From: Spirochaetales bacterium
GTDB taxonomy: Bacteria; Spirochaetota; Spirochaetia; SZUA-6; DRHE01
Length of the DNA stretch: 50,098 nucleotides
Direction of reading: 5' to 3'
Assembly: GCA_030615505.1 (NCBI GenBank)
Contig: JAUWZD010000023.1
Coordinates: 1 to 50,098, forward strand
The notes beneath the pieces are model-generated. The model was given only the letters and a program-made list of their open reading frames with translations, searched no databases and had not been told where the DNA came from. This document shows, in pieces, positions 6,898-15,783 of the stretch. The stretch's first letter is position 1. Every line of letters begins with the position of its first letter. The translations under genes and the position numbers were made by a program.

Positions 6898-7775
6898 ATA
6901 AATCAACATTTGCAACAAAGAAAGGGTTGGCACAGATGCTCAAGGGAGGCGTTATTATGGATGTCGTTACTCCGGAGCATGCGGTAATTGCAGAGGAAGC
7001 AGGTGCTGTTGCTGTCATGGCCCTGGAAAGGGTTCCCGCGGATATACGCGCTACAGGTGGTGTTGCGCGTATGAGTGATCCCGTTTTAATAGAGGCAATT
7101 ATGGAAGCAGTCACTATACCTGTTATGGCGAAGGTGCGAATCGGACACTTTGTAGAAGCCCAGATACTCGCAGCCCTTGGAGTTGATTATATCGACGAAA
7201 GTGAGGTTTTAACCCCGGCAGACGAAGATCATCACATCAATAAGCGGAATTTCAAAATCCCATTTGTTTGCGGAGCCAGGGATCTTGGAGAGGCTTTACG
7301 CCGGATTGCCGAGGGAGCTGCAATGATACGCACGAAGGGTGAAGCCGGATCCGGAAACGTGGTTGAAGCTGTGCGGCATATGCGAGCCGTTATGGACGAG
7401 ATACGCAAACTAAAGAATATGGATAAAAACGAGCTTATGGCAGAGGCAAAGAACCTGGGCGCCCCGTATGAGCTGGTTTTAGAAATAGCGGGGAATGGAG
7501 AGCTTCCTGTTGTTAATTTTGCCGCAGGTGGAATAGCAGTTCCGGCTGATGCGGCCCTGATGATGCAGCTCGGTGCAGATGGTGTATTCGTTGGCTCAGG
7601 CATTTTCAAATCAGAAGATCCTGAGAAGAGGGCAAAAGCTATTGTTGAGGCAACTACACACTACAGGGATTCCGGGATTCTTGCAGATGTATCAAAGGGA
7701 CTGGGTGCTGCAATGCGGGGATTGGATATAACCAATATGGAAGAGAAAGAACGCATGGCCGCCAGAGGAATGTAA
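6894..7775 (+). CDS. pdxS: pyridoxal 5'-phosphate synthase subunit PdxS
   Basis: The 293-residue product matches PdxS over its full length. It condenses ribose 5-phosphate, glyceraldehyde 3-phosphate and ammonia into PLP as a dodecamer. The two active-site lysines are visible in [13 protein letters not shown] and [21 protein letters not shown], and the phosphate-binding segment [30 protein letters not shown] is intact. A strong AAAGGAGG lies 5 bases upstream of the ATG at 6894, and the start overlaps the pdxR stop (ATGA), so the two are co-translated. The glutaminase partner downstream is broken, see the pdxT entry. Confidence 0.97.
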   Translation: MNKSTFATKKGLAQMLKGGVIMDVVTPEHAVIAEEAGAVAVMALERVPADIRATGGVARMSDPVLIEAIMEAVTIPVMAKVRIGHFVEAQILAALGVDYIDESEVLTPADEDHHINKRNFKIPFVCGARDLGEALRRIAEGAAMIRTKGEAGSGNVVEAVRHMRAVMDEIRKLKNMDKNELMAEAKNLGAPYELVLEIAGNGELPVVNFAAGGIAVPADAALMMQLGADGVFVGSGIFKSEDPEKRAKAIVEATTHYRDSGILADVSKGLGAAMRGLDITNMEEKERMAARGM

Positions 7776-7778
7776 GAT

Positions 7779-8194
7779 ATGAGAATAAAGATAGGGGTTT
7801 TAGCATTACAGGTTTCCCTATTTACGGAACTTGTGCGGGTATGATACTCCTCTCGAAGGATGTAGACAATTTCGATCAGCCCCTGATTGGTGTTATGGAT
7901 ATTAAAGTAAAGCGGAATGCCTTTGGCAGACAGTTGGAGAGCTTTGAGGAGCACTTTTCAATCCCTGCTTTAGGTGGAAAGCCCTTCAGAGGAATCTTCA
8001 TCAGAGCTCCGGGAGTTGAGAAGGTAGGGAGGGATGTTCAAGTTCTGGCTGAGCTAAAAGACGGTGCAGTAGTTGCGGCTGAGGAGGGTAATTTGCTTGT
8101 TTCTGCCTTCCATCCCGAATTGACAGGCGATTTGAGAATACACAACTATTTTCTACAGAAAGTATCAAGATTTAGTAAGCTCCAAATGTTTTAA
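7779..8194 (+). pseudogene. pdxT: PdxT glutaminase with an internal deletion
   Basis: ATG 7779 starts the normal PdxT opening RIKIGVLALQ, but the frame stops soon after. About ten codons later, one frame over, the sequence resumes as FPIYGTCAGMILLSKD, the nucleophile-cysteine motif, and runs on through the family's middle to the His-Glu part of the triad (SAFHPELTGDLRIHNYF) and stop 8194. The stretch between, about 60 residues including the GGEST oxyanion region, is gone. Intact PdxT is about 190 residues and feeds ammonia from glutamine to PdxS. A truncated ORF from ATG 7841 could be translated but lacks the catalytic Cys. PdxS may depend on free ammonia, or another pdxT exists. Confidence 0.85.
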
Positions 8195-8271
8195 TAGCAT
8201 ATACCTTTTAAGTTGAATGTGTTGCCTGGACATGCCTTACTACGGAGGTATAATGAGCATAAGGAGTGAAT

Positions 8272-9312
8272 ATGTCTAAGATCGCTGTCATAAGGGATCC
8301 CCTTTATCTGAAACACTCTAACATGCCGGGCCACCCTGAGTGTGCTGAGCGTCTTAAGGCTATTGATGAAATGCTTGAAGGGTTCCATTTTAAAGATCAG
8401 ATTGAGGATATACAGGCTCGCGATGCAACCCTGGATGAGCTTTCATGGGTGCATGACGATCGATATATAAAGAGGATTGAGAATACAAAGGACAAGGGTT
8501 TTACCATGCTGGACCCGGACACCAGCACTAATTCATATTCATTTGAAGGGGCGGTACGTGCTGCAGGCGGAACAATGGAGGCGGTAAATGCGGTTTTGAC
8601 CGAGCAATATAAAAGCGCCTTTGCCTTTGTACGTCCGCCGGGACATCATGCCGAAGCCGGTAGTGCCATGGGTTTCTGTCTGTTCAATAATATTGCGGTT
8701 GGAGCTTTATATGCGATTAAGAAACACGGCTTAAAACGGGTGCTAATTGTTGATTGGGATGTTCATCATGGCAACGGTACTATGAATTCGTTTTATGAAT
8801 CAGATCAGGTTATGTATTTTTCCATTCATGAATATCCGCATTACCCGGGCACGGGCCGCGTAAATGAGATCGGTCGGAACGTGGGAGAAGGGTATACTGT
8901 CAATGTTCCCCTGGGGGGAGGTCAGGGAGATGAAGAATATATGAGTATTTTCCATAATGTATTTCAGCCGATCGCCTTAGAGTTTTCTCCTGAATTAATT
9001 TTAGTCTCAGCCGGGTTTGACGCCCATAAGGATGACCAACTTGCAGATATGTCGGTCACAAGCAGAGGGTATGGGAAAATGATAGGGGCAGTTATGGAGG
9101 TTGCGAATGAATGCTGCCCGGGAAGGATCGCTTTAGTATTGGAGGGAGGGTATAACTTAAAAGCGCTTTCAGAGAGTATTTCTAATGTATTGTGTGCCCT
9201 TCTTGGGGAGCAGCACTTTTCTCATGCCGGAATTCCGCCTACAAATAATTACATTTCCGGTGTAATTGAGAATATTAAAGCTGTACAAAGAGCCCACTGG
9301 AAACTCGAGTAA
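8272..9312 (+). CDS. histone deacetylase-family (AcuC/HDAC-like) amidohydrolase
   Basis: A full-length (about 346 residues) member of the zinc-dependent HDAC/acetylpolyamine amidohydrolase superfamily. Visible landmarks: HPECAERL near the N-terminus, the catalytic His pair in VRPPGHHAEAGSAMGFCLFNN, the zinc ligands in VDWDVHHGNGT, the SAGFDAHKDDQLADM ligand and the final ALVLEGGYNL. Bacterial members deacetylate polyamines, lysines of proteins such as acetyl-CoA synthetase, or small amides. I use ATG 8272 because AAGGAG lies at 8261-8266; the GTG two codons upstream overlaps that site. It stands alone between pdxT and a small membrane gene. Confidence 0.93.
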   Translation: MSKIAVIRDPLYLKHSNMPGHPECAERLKAIDEMLEGFHFKDQIEDIQARDATLDELSWVHDDRYIKRIENTKDKGFTMLDPDTSTNSYSFEGAVRAAGGTMEAVNAVLTEQYKSAFAFVRPPGHHAEAGSAMGFCLFNNIAVGALYAIKKHGLKRVLIVDWDVHHGNGTMNSFYESDQVMYFSIHEYPHYPGTGRVNEIGRNVGEGYTVNVPLGGGQGDEEYMSIFHNVFQPIALEFSPELILVSAGFDAHKDDQLADMSVTSRGYGKMIGAVMEVANECCPGRIALVLEGGYNLKALSESISNVLCALLGEQHFSHAGIPPTNNYISGVIENIKAVQRAHWKLE

Positions 9313-9523
9313 GCCTGAAAGTCAGTTCCTTTTTTTAAAGGCACATTCTCATGCCTACCATCCCAAATGATTTTCGGTAGAATCTTCGGTCTCCAAATGG
9401 AAGAAAAGCAGGGAGTAAGATGCTGTGGATTTTTAGTATATCAGCAGGTGTGGGAGCTGACCTTAATTTCGGTTCATCGGAGATTATTCCGGGGGCTGAT
9501 CGAGTCTTATCTTTAACTCTCCC
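9313..9523 (+). other. gap with no confident gene
   Basis: A short frame from ATG 9419 (ISAGVGADLNFGSSEIIPG, ending 9529) looks vaguely like the end of a membrane transporter or barrel protein but has no start signal and no homologous full-length context. I see nothing else supportable here. Confidence 0.3.
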
Positions 9524-9814
9524 TTGAAACACGAATTACTTGCAGGGGTATTTAATGCCTTGCCTTTAATTTTATTGGGTCTATTACTGGGCATATTTAC
9601 AGCTACAGATAATGCTCGTACTGTTAATAAGAAATCGCTAATCTCAATTCTTGTTGTCGTTTTTTCCTTCACAATCGGACGATATTCTGCCTATACGGTT
9701 ATGCATATTGAATCTGCATATTCTACAAAGCCGCTTGCTGCCCTTATATGGACTTTATGTATGGGATTGTGGATAGGAGTGATATACCGACTGCTGGAAC
9801 AGGGATTAAAGTGA
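9524..9814 (+). CDS. small membrane protein
   Basis: The frame starts at TTG 9524 because the frame is closed by a TGA a few codons upstream. The 96-residue product has about three hydrophobic helices (LLAGVFNALPLILLGLLLGIF, SLISILVVVFSFTIG, LAALIWTLCMGLWIGVIY) joined by short charged loops, so it is an inner-membrane protein. I do not recognise the family. It may be co-expressed with the FMN-binding lipoprotein 88 bases downstream. The unusual start lowers confidence; part of the N-terminus may be missing. Confidence 0.5.
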   Translation: MKHELLAGVFNALPLILLGLLLGIFTATDNARTVNKKSLISILVVVFSFTIGRYSAYTVMHIESAYSTKPLAALIWTLCMGLWIGVIYRLLEQGLK

Positions 9815-9901
9815 AGTAAATACGGATGTTTTTCTGCAAGAGCAATTAATTTAAGTAGATCTATTTTTAAGAATGATTTTATTACAGGAGGTTGTTTTAT
9901 T

Positions 9902-10285
9902 ATGGCAGGAGCTAAAAGTTTATTGAATACAATAAAGATTGTGTTATTATTTATAACGATTGTATTGGTCTTCAGTATAATCGGCTGTATGAATGTAAAT
10001 AGGGTTATGGTCGAGGATATTGATCTACAAAAGGTAAAAGATGGTCAGTATGAAGGTGAATATACCATGGGTCTGGTTAAAGCAGTGGTACTTGTTAAAG
10101 TTCAGGATCATTTTATAAAAGATATTAAAATTGTAAAACATAGAAATGGTAAGGGCGCAAAGGCAGAAATAATTACTGTTGAGGTTATAAAAAAGCAATC
10201 TTTAAAAGTCGATGCAGTTACTGGTGCAACAGCTAGCAGCAATGTGATATTAAAAGCAATTGAAGACGCTCTTAAAAAAGGATAA
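9902..10285 (+). CDS. FMN-binding-domain lipoprotein
   Basis: A 127-residue exported protein: a hydrophobic signal segment ending in a lipobox-like SIIGC (residues about 25-29), then an FMN_bind domain. DAVTGATASS near the C-terminus is the flavinylation motif in which the Thr before the final Ser pair is linked to FMN by ApbE in RnfG/NqrC-like proteins and many small extracytoplasmic electron carriers. GAGG ribosome-binding sequence precedes the ATG. Such lipoproteins shuttle electrons at the outer face of the membrane. No ApbE or Rnf gene is seen nearby, so the partner is elsewhere. Confidence 0.85.
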   Translation: MAGAKSLLNTIKIVLLFITIVLVFSIIGCMNVNRVMVEDIDLQKVKDGQYEGEYTMGLVKAVVLVKVQDHFIKDIKIVKHRNGKGAKAEIITVEVIKKQSLKVDAVTGATASSNVILKAIEDALKKG

Positions 10286-10334
10286 GGTATATAATTTAAA
10301 CCTTGAACTGTTATTATATTTTGGAGGCAGCAGG

Positions 10335-11399
10335 ATGGGCAGCATACTAAAAAAAATCTTTCTTATAACTATGTGTATTTTCCTTCCCCTTACTATCTTC
10401 GCAGAGGAGAAAAAGTCATGGGGAATCACCCCCTTACCGATAATTGCCTATTCGCCTGAAACCGGAATTTTAGGCGGAGCCTTTATTATGTATTATTACA
10501 ACCCCGATCCGAACAGCCAGGAGCAAAAATTGAATACTATTAGGGGCGCCGCATTCTATACTCAGAAAAACCAATTGCAAACAACCGTAAACACAGACTG
10601 GTATTTTGGCCGGGGTGATTACAACCTTTCTGCTTCATTTAGCTTTTCCAAGTTTCCCGGCACCTTCTATGGCATAGGGCCCAACACAAGCTTAGATATG
10701 GAGGAAGAATATACCCCAATTGGTTTCGATTTCTCAGGAAGCTTCAGGTGGAAAGTTATAAAAAATCTGTACCTGGGCCCCATGTACTATCTTTCCTTTA
10801 TCAATATTATAGAAATGGAGAATAACGGACTCCTGGATTCCGGCGACATTTGCGGCAGCGACGGCACGGTTATTTCCGGCTTCGGCCCTCATTTAACATT
10901 GGATCAAAGAGACAACAATTTTTACACCCTAAAAGGATTCTTACTCGATCTCAAGGCAGGTCTCTATAGACAAGAGATTGGAAGCGAAGAGAACTTTTAC
11001 AAGCTAATCCTCGATTACAGGCACTTTTTCAAGATTTATGGTCAGCATGTATTGGGCCTTCAATATCTAATTACACTCAGCGCCGGGACGGTTCCTTTTC
11101 AGGCCCTGCCGCAATTGGGGGGAGTCAATATGATGCGGGGATACTACAGAGGAAGATACCTCGATAAGATTTTTACAGCACTGCAGGCGGAATACAGATT
11201 TCCCATTTTCTGGCGCTTCGGTGGTGATCTGTTCGGCAGTATCGGCCAGGTAGCTCCCGCAATCAGTGATTTTGCCTTTGACAGTCTTAAGGCATGCGGA
11301 GGGGCAGGCTTGAGATTCGCAATTCAAACAGAGCCAAAAATGAATCTGCGTTTAGACTTTGCCTTTCCCCCGACGGCTTTCAATTCTACTTCAGTATAA
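10335..11399 (+). CDS. BamA/Omp85 (surface antigen D15)-like barrel protein
   Basis: The protein has a signal peptide (KKIFLITMCIFLPLTIFA, cut before EEKKSW), then a barrel of alternating strands typical of Omp85 family ends: GILGGAFIMYYYN, FGPHLTLDQRDNNFYTLKGFLLDLKAG, PFQALPQLGGVNMMRGYYRGRYLD and AEYRFPIFWRFGGDLFGSIGQV. The family inserts or secretes proteins at the outer membrane; this POTRA-less version resembles stand-alone D15 proteins. GGAGG at 10323-10327 supports ATG 10335 rather than the longer frame. At the 3' end one base is missing in CCCCC (11367-11371): the other frame gives SPDGFQFYFSIMEAF to 11413, the usual Phe-ending barrel signal, so the annotated stop is probably an artefact or recent mutation. 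Confidence 0.85.
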   Translation: MGSILKKIFLITMCIFLPLTIFAEEKKSWGITPLPIIAYSPETGILGGAFIMYYYNPDPNSQEQKLNTIRGAAFYTQKNQLQTTVNTDWYFGRGDYNLSASFSFSKFPGTFYGIGPNTSLDMEEEYTPIGFDFSGSFRWKVIKNLYLGPMYYLSFINIIEMENNGLLDSGDICGSDGTVISGFGPHLTLDQRDNNFYTLKGFLLDLKAGLYRQEIGSEENFYKLILDYRHFFKIYGQHVLGLQYLITLSAGTVPFQALPQLGGVNMMRGYYRGRYLDKIFTALQAEYRFPIFWRFGGDLFGSIGQVAPAISDFAFDSLKACGGAGLRFAIQTEPKMNLRLDFAFPPTAFNSTSV

Positions 11400-11432
11400 T
11401 GGAGGCCTTCTAATAATTTCAGATTCACACAT

Positions 11433-11459
11433 AGTTATGAACCTGTATTTTTCATAACT
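11433..11459. terminator. hairpin downstream of the barrel gene
   Basis: AGTTATGAA and TTCATAACT form a perfect 9-bp stem around a T-rich loop, right after the end of the barrel gene. It can serve as a terminator for that gene, though the following U-tract is poor. Confidence 0.5.
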
Positions 11460-11485
11460 GCAGAGGTCTTAGCAAACCACCAGGT

Positions 11486-11513
11486 CTATGAACACAATAT
11501 ACGGTTGGATTTT
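11486..11513 (+). repeat. left terminal inverted repeat of the element
   Basis: Twenty-eight bases starting CTATGAACAC, matched exactly in inverse at 14288-14315; they mark the left end of the element. Confidence 0.85.
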
Positions 11514-11622
11514 TGCGAAAAAGGGTGTATATGACTAATGACGCCCAATGAAAATAAATAGATCTGACGAATTGACACTTCTTTAAATGCTCCACAGTAA
11601 GCCATTTTTTCAGCAAGTTTTT

Positions 11623-12246
11623 TTAATAGCACGATGCTTTGCGATCGAGTAAAGTAACTATTGATTTCGGCAGCTCCGGCATTATGATAATTTTTTTGAT
11701 TTTAGGAGAAATCATGCTCATCTCACTCCGCGATTTTTCCAACTCTTCGCGAACTTGCTTTGCATCTATTTCTGCAAATCGTTCTTCAAGGGTTTCTCTA
11801 CCATCAAGAATGATGTTCATGTAATCTTTATTCTCAAGATTCACTACAAAGGGCGTGTCTGAAAGCATAGTTTTAATTATTTTCTCCATAGCATTAAACC
11901 CATTTCTTTTGCGGAAGATGCGCATAAGTTTTCTGAAGAATTGTTCCAAAATGTTATTCGTCCTTTGCGGTTGAATCACTATTTTACCGGCTTTTGTTTC
12001 TACAATAATTGGATCTGCAAAAAGTTTTTTCCAGTACTTATTTATTTGCTCTACCATTTTCTGGTAATATTTGTTTTTCGAGTAATTTTTATCTTTACAT
12101 AACCGATCCCTAAACTTCTTTACCTCTTTTTCAATCGTCTTAATATTTGACAGGTCCCCATTATCATTAAGTCCCCTCTTGTTTTCCGGTAGTGTTATCC
12201 GCATGGCTTTTCTTAACTTGTTGAATACAATGACTTTCTCTTCCAT
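11623..12246 (-). pseudogene. C-terminal piece of the element's transposase
   Basis: This 207-residue frame is in the same reading frame as the transposase piece upstream (12382-13959), separated by two TAA stops (12382-12384 and 12352-12354) with readable, in-register protein between them (ILHQLI and KLRGDWKENRIYGKICHDLLKV). The part is rich in Lys and Glu helices (EKVIVFNKLRKAMRI, NKYYQKMVEQINKYWKKL). The combination QRTNNILEQFFRKLMRIFRKRNG is typical of the C-terminal region of DDE transposases where the catalytic Glu and a final helical domain lie. It is not an independent gene. Confidence 0.65.
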
Positions 12247-12381
12247 TTTGACGGCAGCTTTCTTTAAGGCCGGATCATTTATTACCTTCAGTAAATCATG
12301 ACATATCTTTCCATATATTCTGTTCTCCTTCCAATCGCCCCTAAGTTTTATTTAAATTAGCTGGTGAAGTATGGAATTAAG

Positions 12382-13959
12382 TTATGTTAGTCTTTGATAG
12401 AACATCAGATAAGGTTGATCAAAAGGAAATCCAAATCCATTTCCCTGGTTTTTTCCATCCAAGGTCCATTTTATAAGTGTGTATGCTGCGATCTCAGGAA
12501 CATGACTGAGAGGACAATTTAAAGATATCTTTTCACTTTCAATTCCGCTGACAAATCCATCCACAAGAGTATTTGTATCTGCAATACTTTCTTCTAACTG
12601 GCGTGCTCTTCTTTTCAATACAGCCTGAATGCCGTGCTTTTGCAATCTCTTTCTGATGATGTCATTTTCATACCCGAAAAGATCTTTTCCAAGTGCAGCT
12701 AGAAAATGGTAGTGACAAATGAATGCCGCCACATTTTTAAACACTTTCTTTATTGCCAACGCTATTCCCTTGTCCATGTCGCTCACCACGGCCAGGGGAA
12801 CACCATAAGCCTTCTTAATTCCTTCAAGGAAAGGAATTAAATCATCTGAGTTCTCTGAGGGCAGTTTAGCGTTACACAAAACCATTTCTGATATCCCGTC
12901 TAATACGCTTATTAAATGAGAGCTCCCACCCTCACAGGTACCATCCAGATGAAGGATATATCCTCCATTCATATTCATGTAACCACGCGTTTTCCTCTGA
13001 ACTAATTTGTGTAACAATGCCAGATAAATGATGAACTTCTTGGCAAGGAATGCGATTTCACTTATTGAAATCGTAATGTTTTTCTTTTTAAGCTCTGAAA
13101 GGATTTCTTGATAGTTACGACATCGAAGGAATAGGCTCTTGCCGATAAAAACGATTACATCGAAACCAAAATTGCATTTCTCCGGTACCAAAGATCGGAG
13201 TTCTCGTGAATGAAATATGCGTCCGCATTTCTCGCAATAATAAATAGTTTCATGAGCAATCAAATCACCTACAGCTAAGGTGGCTATTTTTTTGTCAGGC
13301 AGTGTTTTCTGTACTTTCAGCTTTATATGACAATCGGGGCATGTGCATCTTTCCGGCTTGAAGTGGATAATCGGTGTAAGTGAAAAAAGTTTCGGAGAAG
13401 AAACATTAAGCACCATATTATCAATTGTCCGCCTCAGTTTTTTTTTAGAAATATTATAGTGTTTAAAAAGATTGCCTATCGTGTTCGCTTCAATTTTATA
13501 CCCTTGATCATGAAGTCTGGATGAGAGCGTTTCAATACTAATTCCCGGATTTTGGATCAGCTCAACAAGAATGACTATTGTCATAGCATCCGGCGGCAGC
13601 TTGGGTACGGAAGATTCGGGAGGAAATCTTTTTTCTTTTTGTGATTTATAGGTGTCAGGATCTACTGAGAAATATACAATTTGTTTTTTATAGTTTTCTT
13701 TTCTTAAGCCAGGAACCTCCTTGAAGCGCGCCATAAAGCATTTTGGGTTCATACCAATAATTTCTTCAAGTTCAGAATGAGTCAAACCTTTCTTTGACTT
13801 TGCTGCTAACGCAATAATTGTATTCTTTAAAGTACCGTATCTAGAAAAGAAAATATCCTTGTAAGTCCATATACCCTTTTTATTGAATTTAGGAATTGAT
13901 AGAAGGGTATAATAGCGGCTATTTTTATTGTAACTGGTGCAAACACGCCATTCTTTCAA
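12382..13959 (-). pseudogene. large DDE-type transposase, N-terminal and central part
   Basis: The 525-residue frame holds winged-helix-like segments (KKGLTHSELEEIIGMNPKCF; NPGISIETLSSRLHDQGYKI), a zinc ribbon with two CxxC pairs (CTCPDC near residue 205, CEKCG near 243), and the catalytic core: first Asp in ILHLDGTCEGGSSHL, second in VVSDMDKGIALAI followed by FICHYHFL. Upstream, 14078-13960 encodes another HTH (HAIRAFALRKVLTIAELAKIL) in a shifted frame, so the true start lies further up and is frameshifted too. With the piece at 11623-12246 the ancestral protein would be about 800 residues. Family not identified; at least three lesions make it inactive as written. Confidence 0.75.
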
Positions 13960-14287
13960 ACGTCTTCGGACAGTGATGACATTCAGAAACAGATCAGAAT
14001 CTTAGCGAGTTCAGCGATTGTCAATACTTTTCTCAGAGCAAACGCCCTAATGGCATGCTCATCCAATTCAACATTTCTTTCTTCATCACCCCTCCCAAAC
14101 GATCACGCGTTAACTTAATTATCAATAACACGTTTATTGTTAACACTATATAATACAAAATCAAAAAAACAACCTCCTAACCCTAAAATTTAGCAGTTTT
14201 TGCGCTACACCGACATGGAATAAAATTGATTTTGATAAAGTATTAACTTTTGGGTATTTTTAATTGCTTATATAGCCGTAAATTAAC

Positions 14288-14315
14288 AAAATCCAACCGT
14301 ATATTGTGTTCATAG
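14288..14315 (-). repeat. right terminal inverted repeat of the element
   Basis: Exact inverse of 11486-11513 and end of the element; it lies about 330 bases upstream of the transposase start (minus strand), leaving room for its promoter. Confidence 0.85.
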
Positions 14316-14363
14316 ATACGGAAACACAGCGATGACATATCTTCTCCGCTAAACACATTTCGG

Positions 14364-14831
14364 GTGAATAAAGATATTCTATTCGGCACTAAGGACAAGG
14401 TGAGCCTAGGAGGAGCTACTTATAATTCGTTTATATATTTGGATGAGAAAAAGAAACTTGAGGAAAGTGAGCACTTTTTTAAAAGGCTTATTGATATAGA
14501 AGAGAAGCTAAGAGAGCTCAATTATGAAACTAAAGAGGATATAGAGAGCTACCTCACTGATAATCTGAAAGGTTGGCGGAATTATCTAAGAATCAGTAAA
14601 AAGGCCGAACAGTTCATAATTGGCAGGAGAACAAGTAAAAAGATGAGAGAACAAAATCTTTTCAAAGATTATACAATACAAGAGATAATCTATGAATTGA
14701 AGAAAATAAAGTGGATACAGCTGGATGACAAAAGGACCATTATCACGGAAATATCAAAAAACAGAGAGGGTTATTTAAACATTTTGATATTGGCCTTCCT
14801 GCAACATAGTTATAAAAGTGCGGTATTTTAG
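14364..14831 (+). pseudogene. IS4/IS1634-like transposase C-terminal fragment
   Basis: The reading frame opens at GTG 14364 with GGATYNSFIYLDEKKKLEESEHFFKRL, then KGWRNYLRISKKAEQFIIGRRTSKKMREQNLF, and ends with TIQEIIYELKKIKWIQLDDKRTIITEISK. The order and the ELKKIKW...TEISK end resemble the C-terminal third of IS4/IS1634-type transposases, with the part carrying the last catalytic region apparently deleted between REQNLF and KDYTI. The upstream catalytic domain is absent. The fragment sits between the inverted-repeat element and the GTPase gene, which it truncates. The identification is by pattern resemblance only. Confidence 0.45.
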
Positions 14832-15600
14832 GATAGACTCTTACGATTTGTAACCAGCGGAAAAGCATCTTCGGGAGCTCGGACACGCTGTGTGACTGTA
14901 TGCACGAAATAGGTAAAATATCGAGCTTTTCTTCAAGCATTTCCCGAAGCAGCTCAATCCGCTCACTTGCCCCGGCTGCATCCACCTTGTTTGCGATAAC
15001 CATGCATTGAATAGAGTCTCTATCTTTTAAGTTCTTCTCTCTAACGAACCGGACATGCCGCATAGAAAAGGTTTTAAATACAGCATCCATGTCGTCCAGA
15101 ATTGAATCTTTAGACAGGTCTGCCACTTTTAGCACAGCATCCGCTCTCCTCACCAGTCCAAGCAGATGAATGTGCATGAAATCGGAAGTCACCGGCGGGG
15201 TATCCACCATCTGGATCTGGATATCCTCATAAGGAACCATGCCGGGCTGCATATGATTGGTTGTAAAGGGGTAATCTCCGATTTCCGGATGCGCATTTGT
15301 GAGTGCATGGAGAATTGACGATTTGCCGCTGTTTGGAGGCCCAACAAGGATCACCTGGGCTGTGCCTTCACGGGAAAATCCGACGTAAGAACCGCTGCTC
15401 CTTTTTTTACCGGAGCTTTCTTGCTGCCTTCGCAATTTTGACATGCGCCTTTTCAGATCCGCATAGAGGTGATCCGTGCTCTTGTGCTTGGGTAAAAGGG
15501 CAATCATATCCTCAAGTCGCTCGATCTTTTCATCGACACTCTTAGCGGCTCGAAAAGCTTGTTCTGCCTTGCGATATTCCGGCGTAACGTTGGTCGGCAT
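14743..15600 (-). CDS. Obg/DRG-like GTPase, C-terminus lost
   Basis: The product starts with a helical N-terminus (EQAFRAAKSVDEKIERLEDMIALLPKHKSTDHL) as in the archaeal-type DRG/Obg-like group, then a G domain: G1 GPPNSGKSS, switch I YPFTTNHMQPGM, G3 VDTPP, G4 NKVD, and a G5-like ISC. Family members bind ribosomes and normally end in a TGS domain after LFRWLQIVRVYPK. Here that domain is replaced by about 30 unrelated residues read from the mobile fragment (14743 to about 14830), so the junction truncates the gene near codon 255. Nucleotide binding may survive, but the TGS-dependent function is probably lost. Start at ATG 15600 gives the expected N-terminus. Confidence 0.85.
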   Translation of the reverse strand: MPTNVTPEYRKAEQAFRAAKSVDEKIERLEDMIALLPKHKSTDHLYADLKRRMSKLRRQQESSGKKRSSGSYVGFSREGTAQVILVGPPNSGKSSILHALTNAHPEIGDYPFTTNHMQPGMVPYEDIQIQMVDTPPVTSDFMHIHLLGLVRRADAVLKVADLSKDSILDDMDAVFKTFSMRHVRFVREKNLKDRDSIQCMVIANKVDAAGASERIELLREMLEEKLDILPISCIQSHSVSELPKMLFRWLQIVRVYPKIPHFYNYVAGRPISKCLNNPLCFLIFP

Positions 15601-15711
15601 AAGTCAAATTATACTCAGATACTCTCCTGCTTTATTGTTCTGATACTATAACATCCCCTGGGTAAGGTATCAATTAATTTGCCTGTATTTATATAATGGG
15701 CAATTATGTGC

Positions 15712-15739
15712 TTGAAATCGGGGCTTTAGCTGTTATAAT
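15712..15739 (+). promoter_or_regulatory. sigma-70-type promoter of the EF-hand lipoprotein
   Basis: TTGAAA (15712-15717) and TATAAT (15734-15739) are separated by 16 bases, 45 bases before the start codon at 15784. AAAGGAGG at 15771-15778 supplies the ribosome-binding site. Confidence 0.65.
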
Positions 15740-15783
15740 TAAATAACCGGAGAGTTTGTTTTTAGGCTCAAAGGAGGCCAAAG

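Larger units (their letters stand above)
11486..14315. mobile_element. insertion element with 28-bp perfect inverted repeats
   Basis: The ends are exact inverted copies of a 28-base sequence beginning CTATGAACACAATATACGG (11486-11513 on plus, 14288-14315 on the complement). Inside lies one long minus-strand transposase broken into pieces. The element is about 2.83 kb, AT-richer than its surroundings. No clear target-site duplication flanks it (left neighbour CCAGGT, right neighbour ATACGG), which fits an old insertion or a rearranged junction. To the right an unrelated transposase fragment is immediately adjacent. Length of the transposase (about 780 codons) is unusual for a simple IS. Confidence 0.8.
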
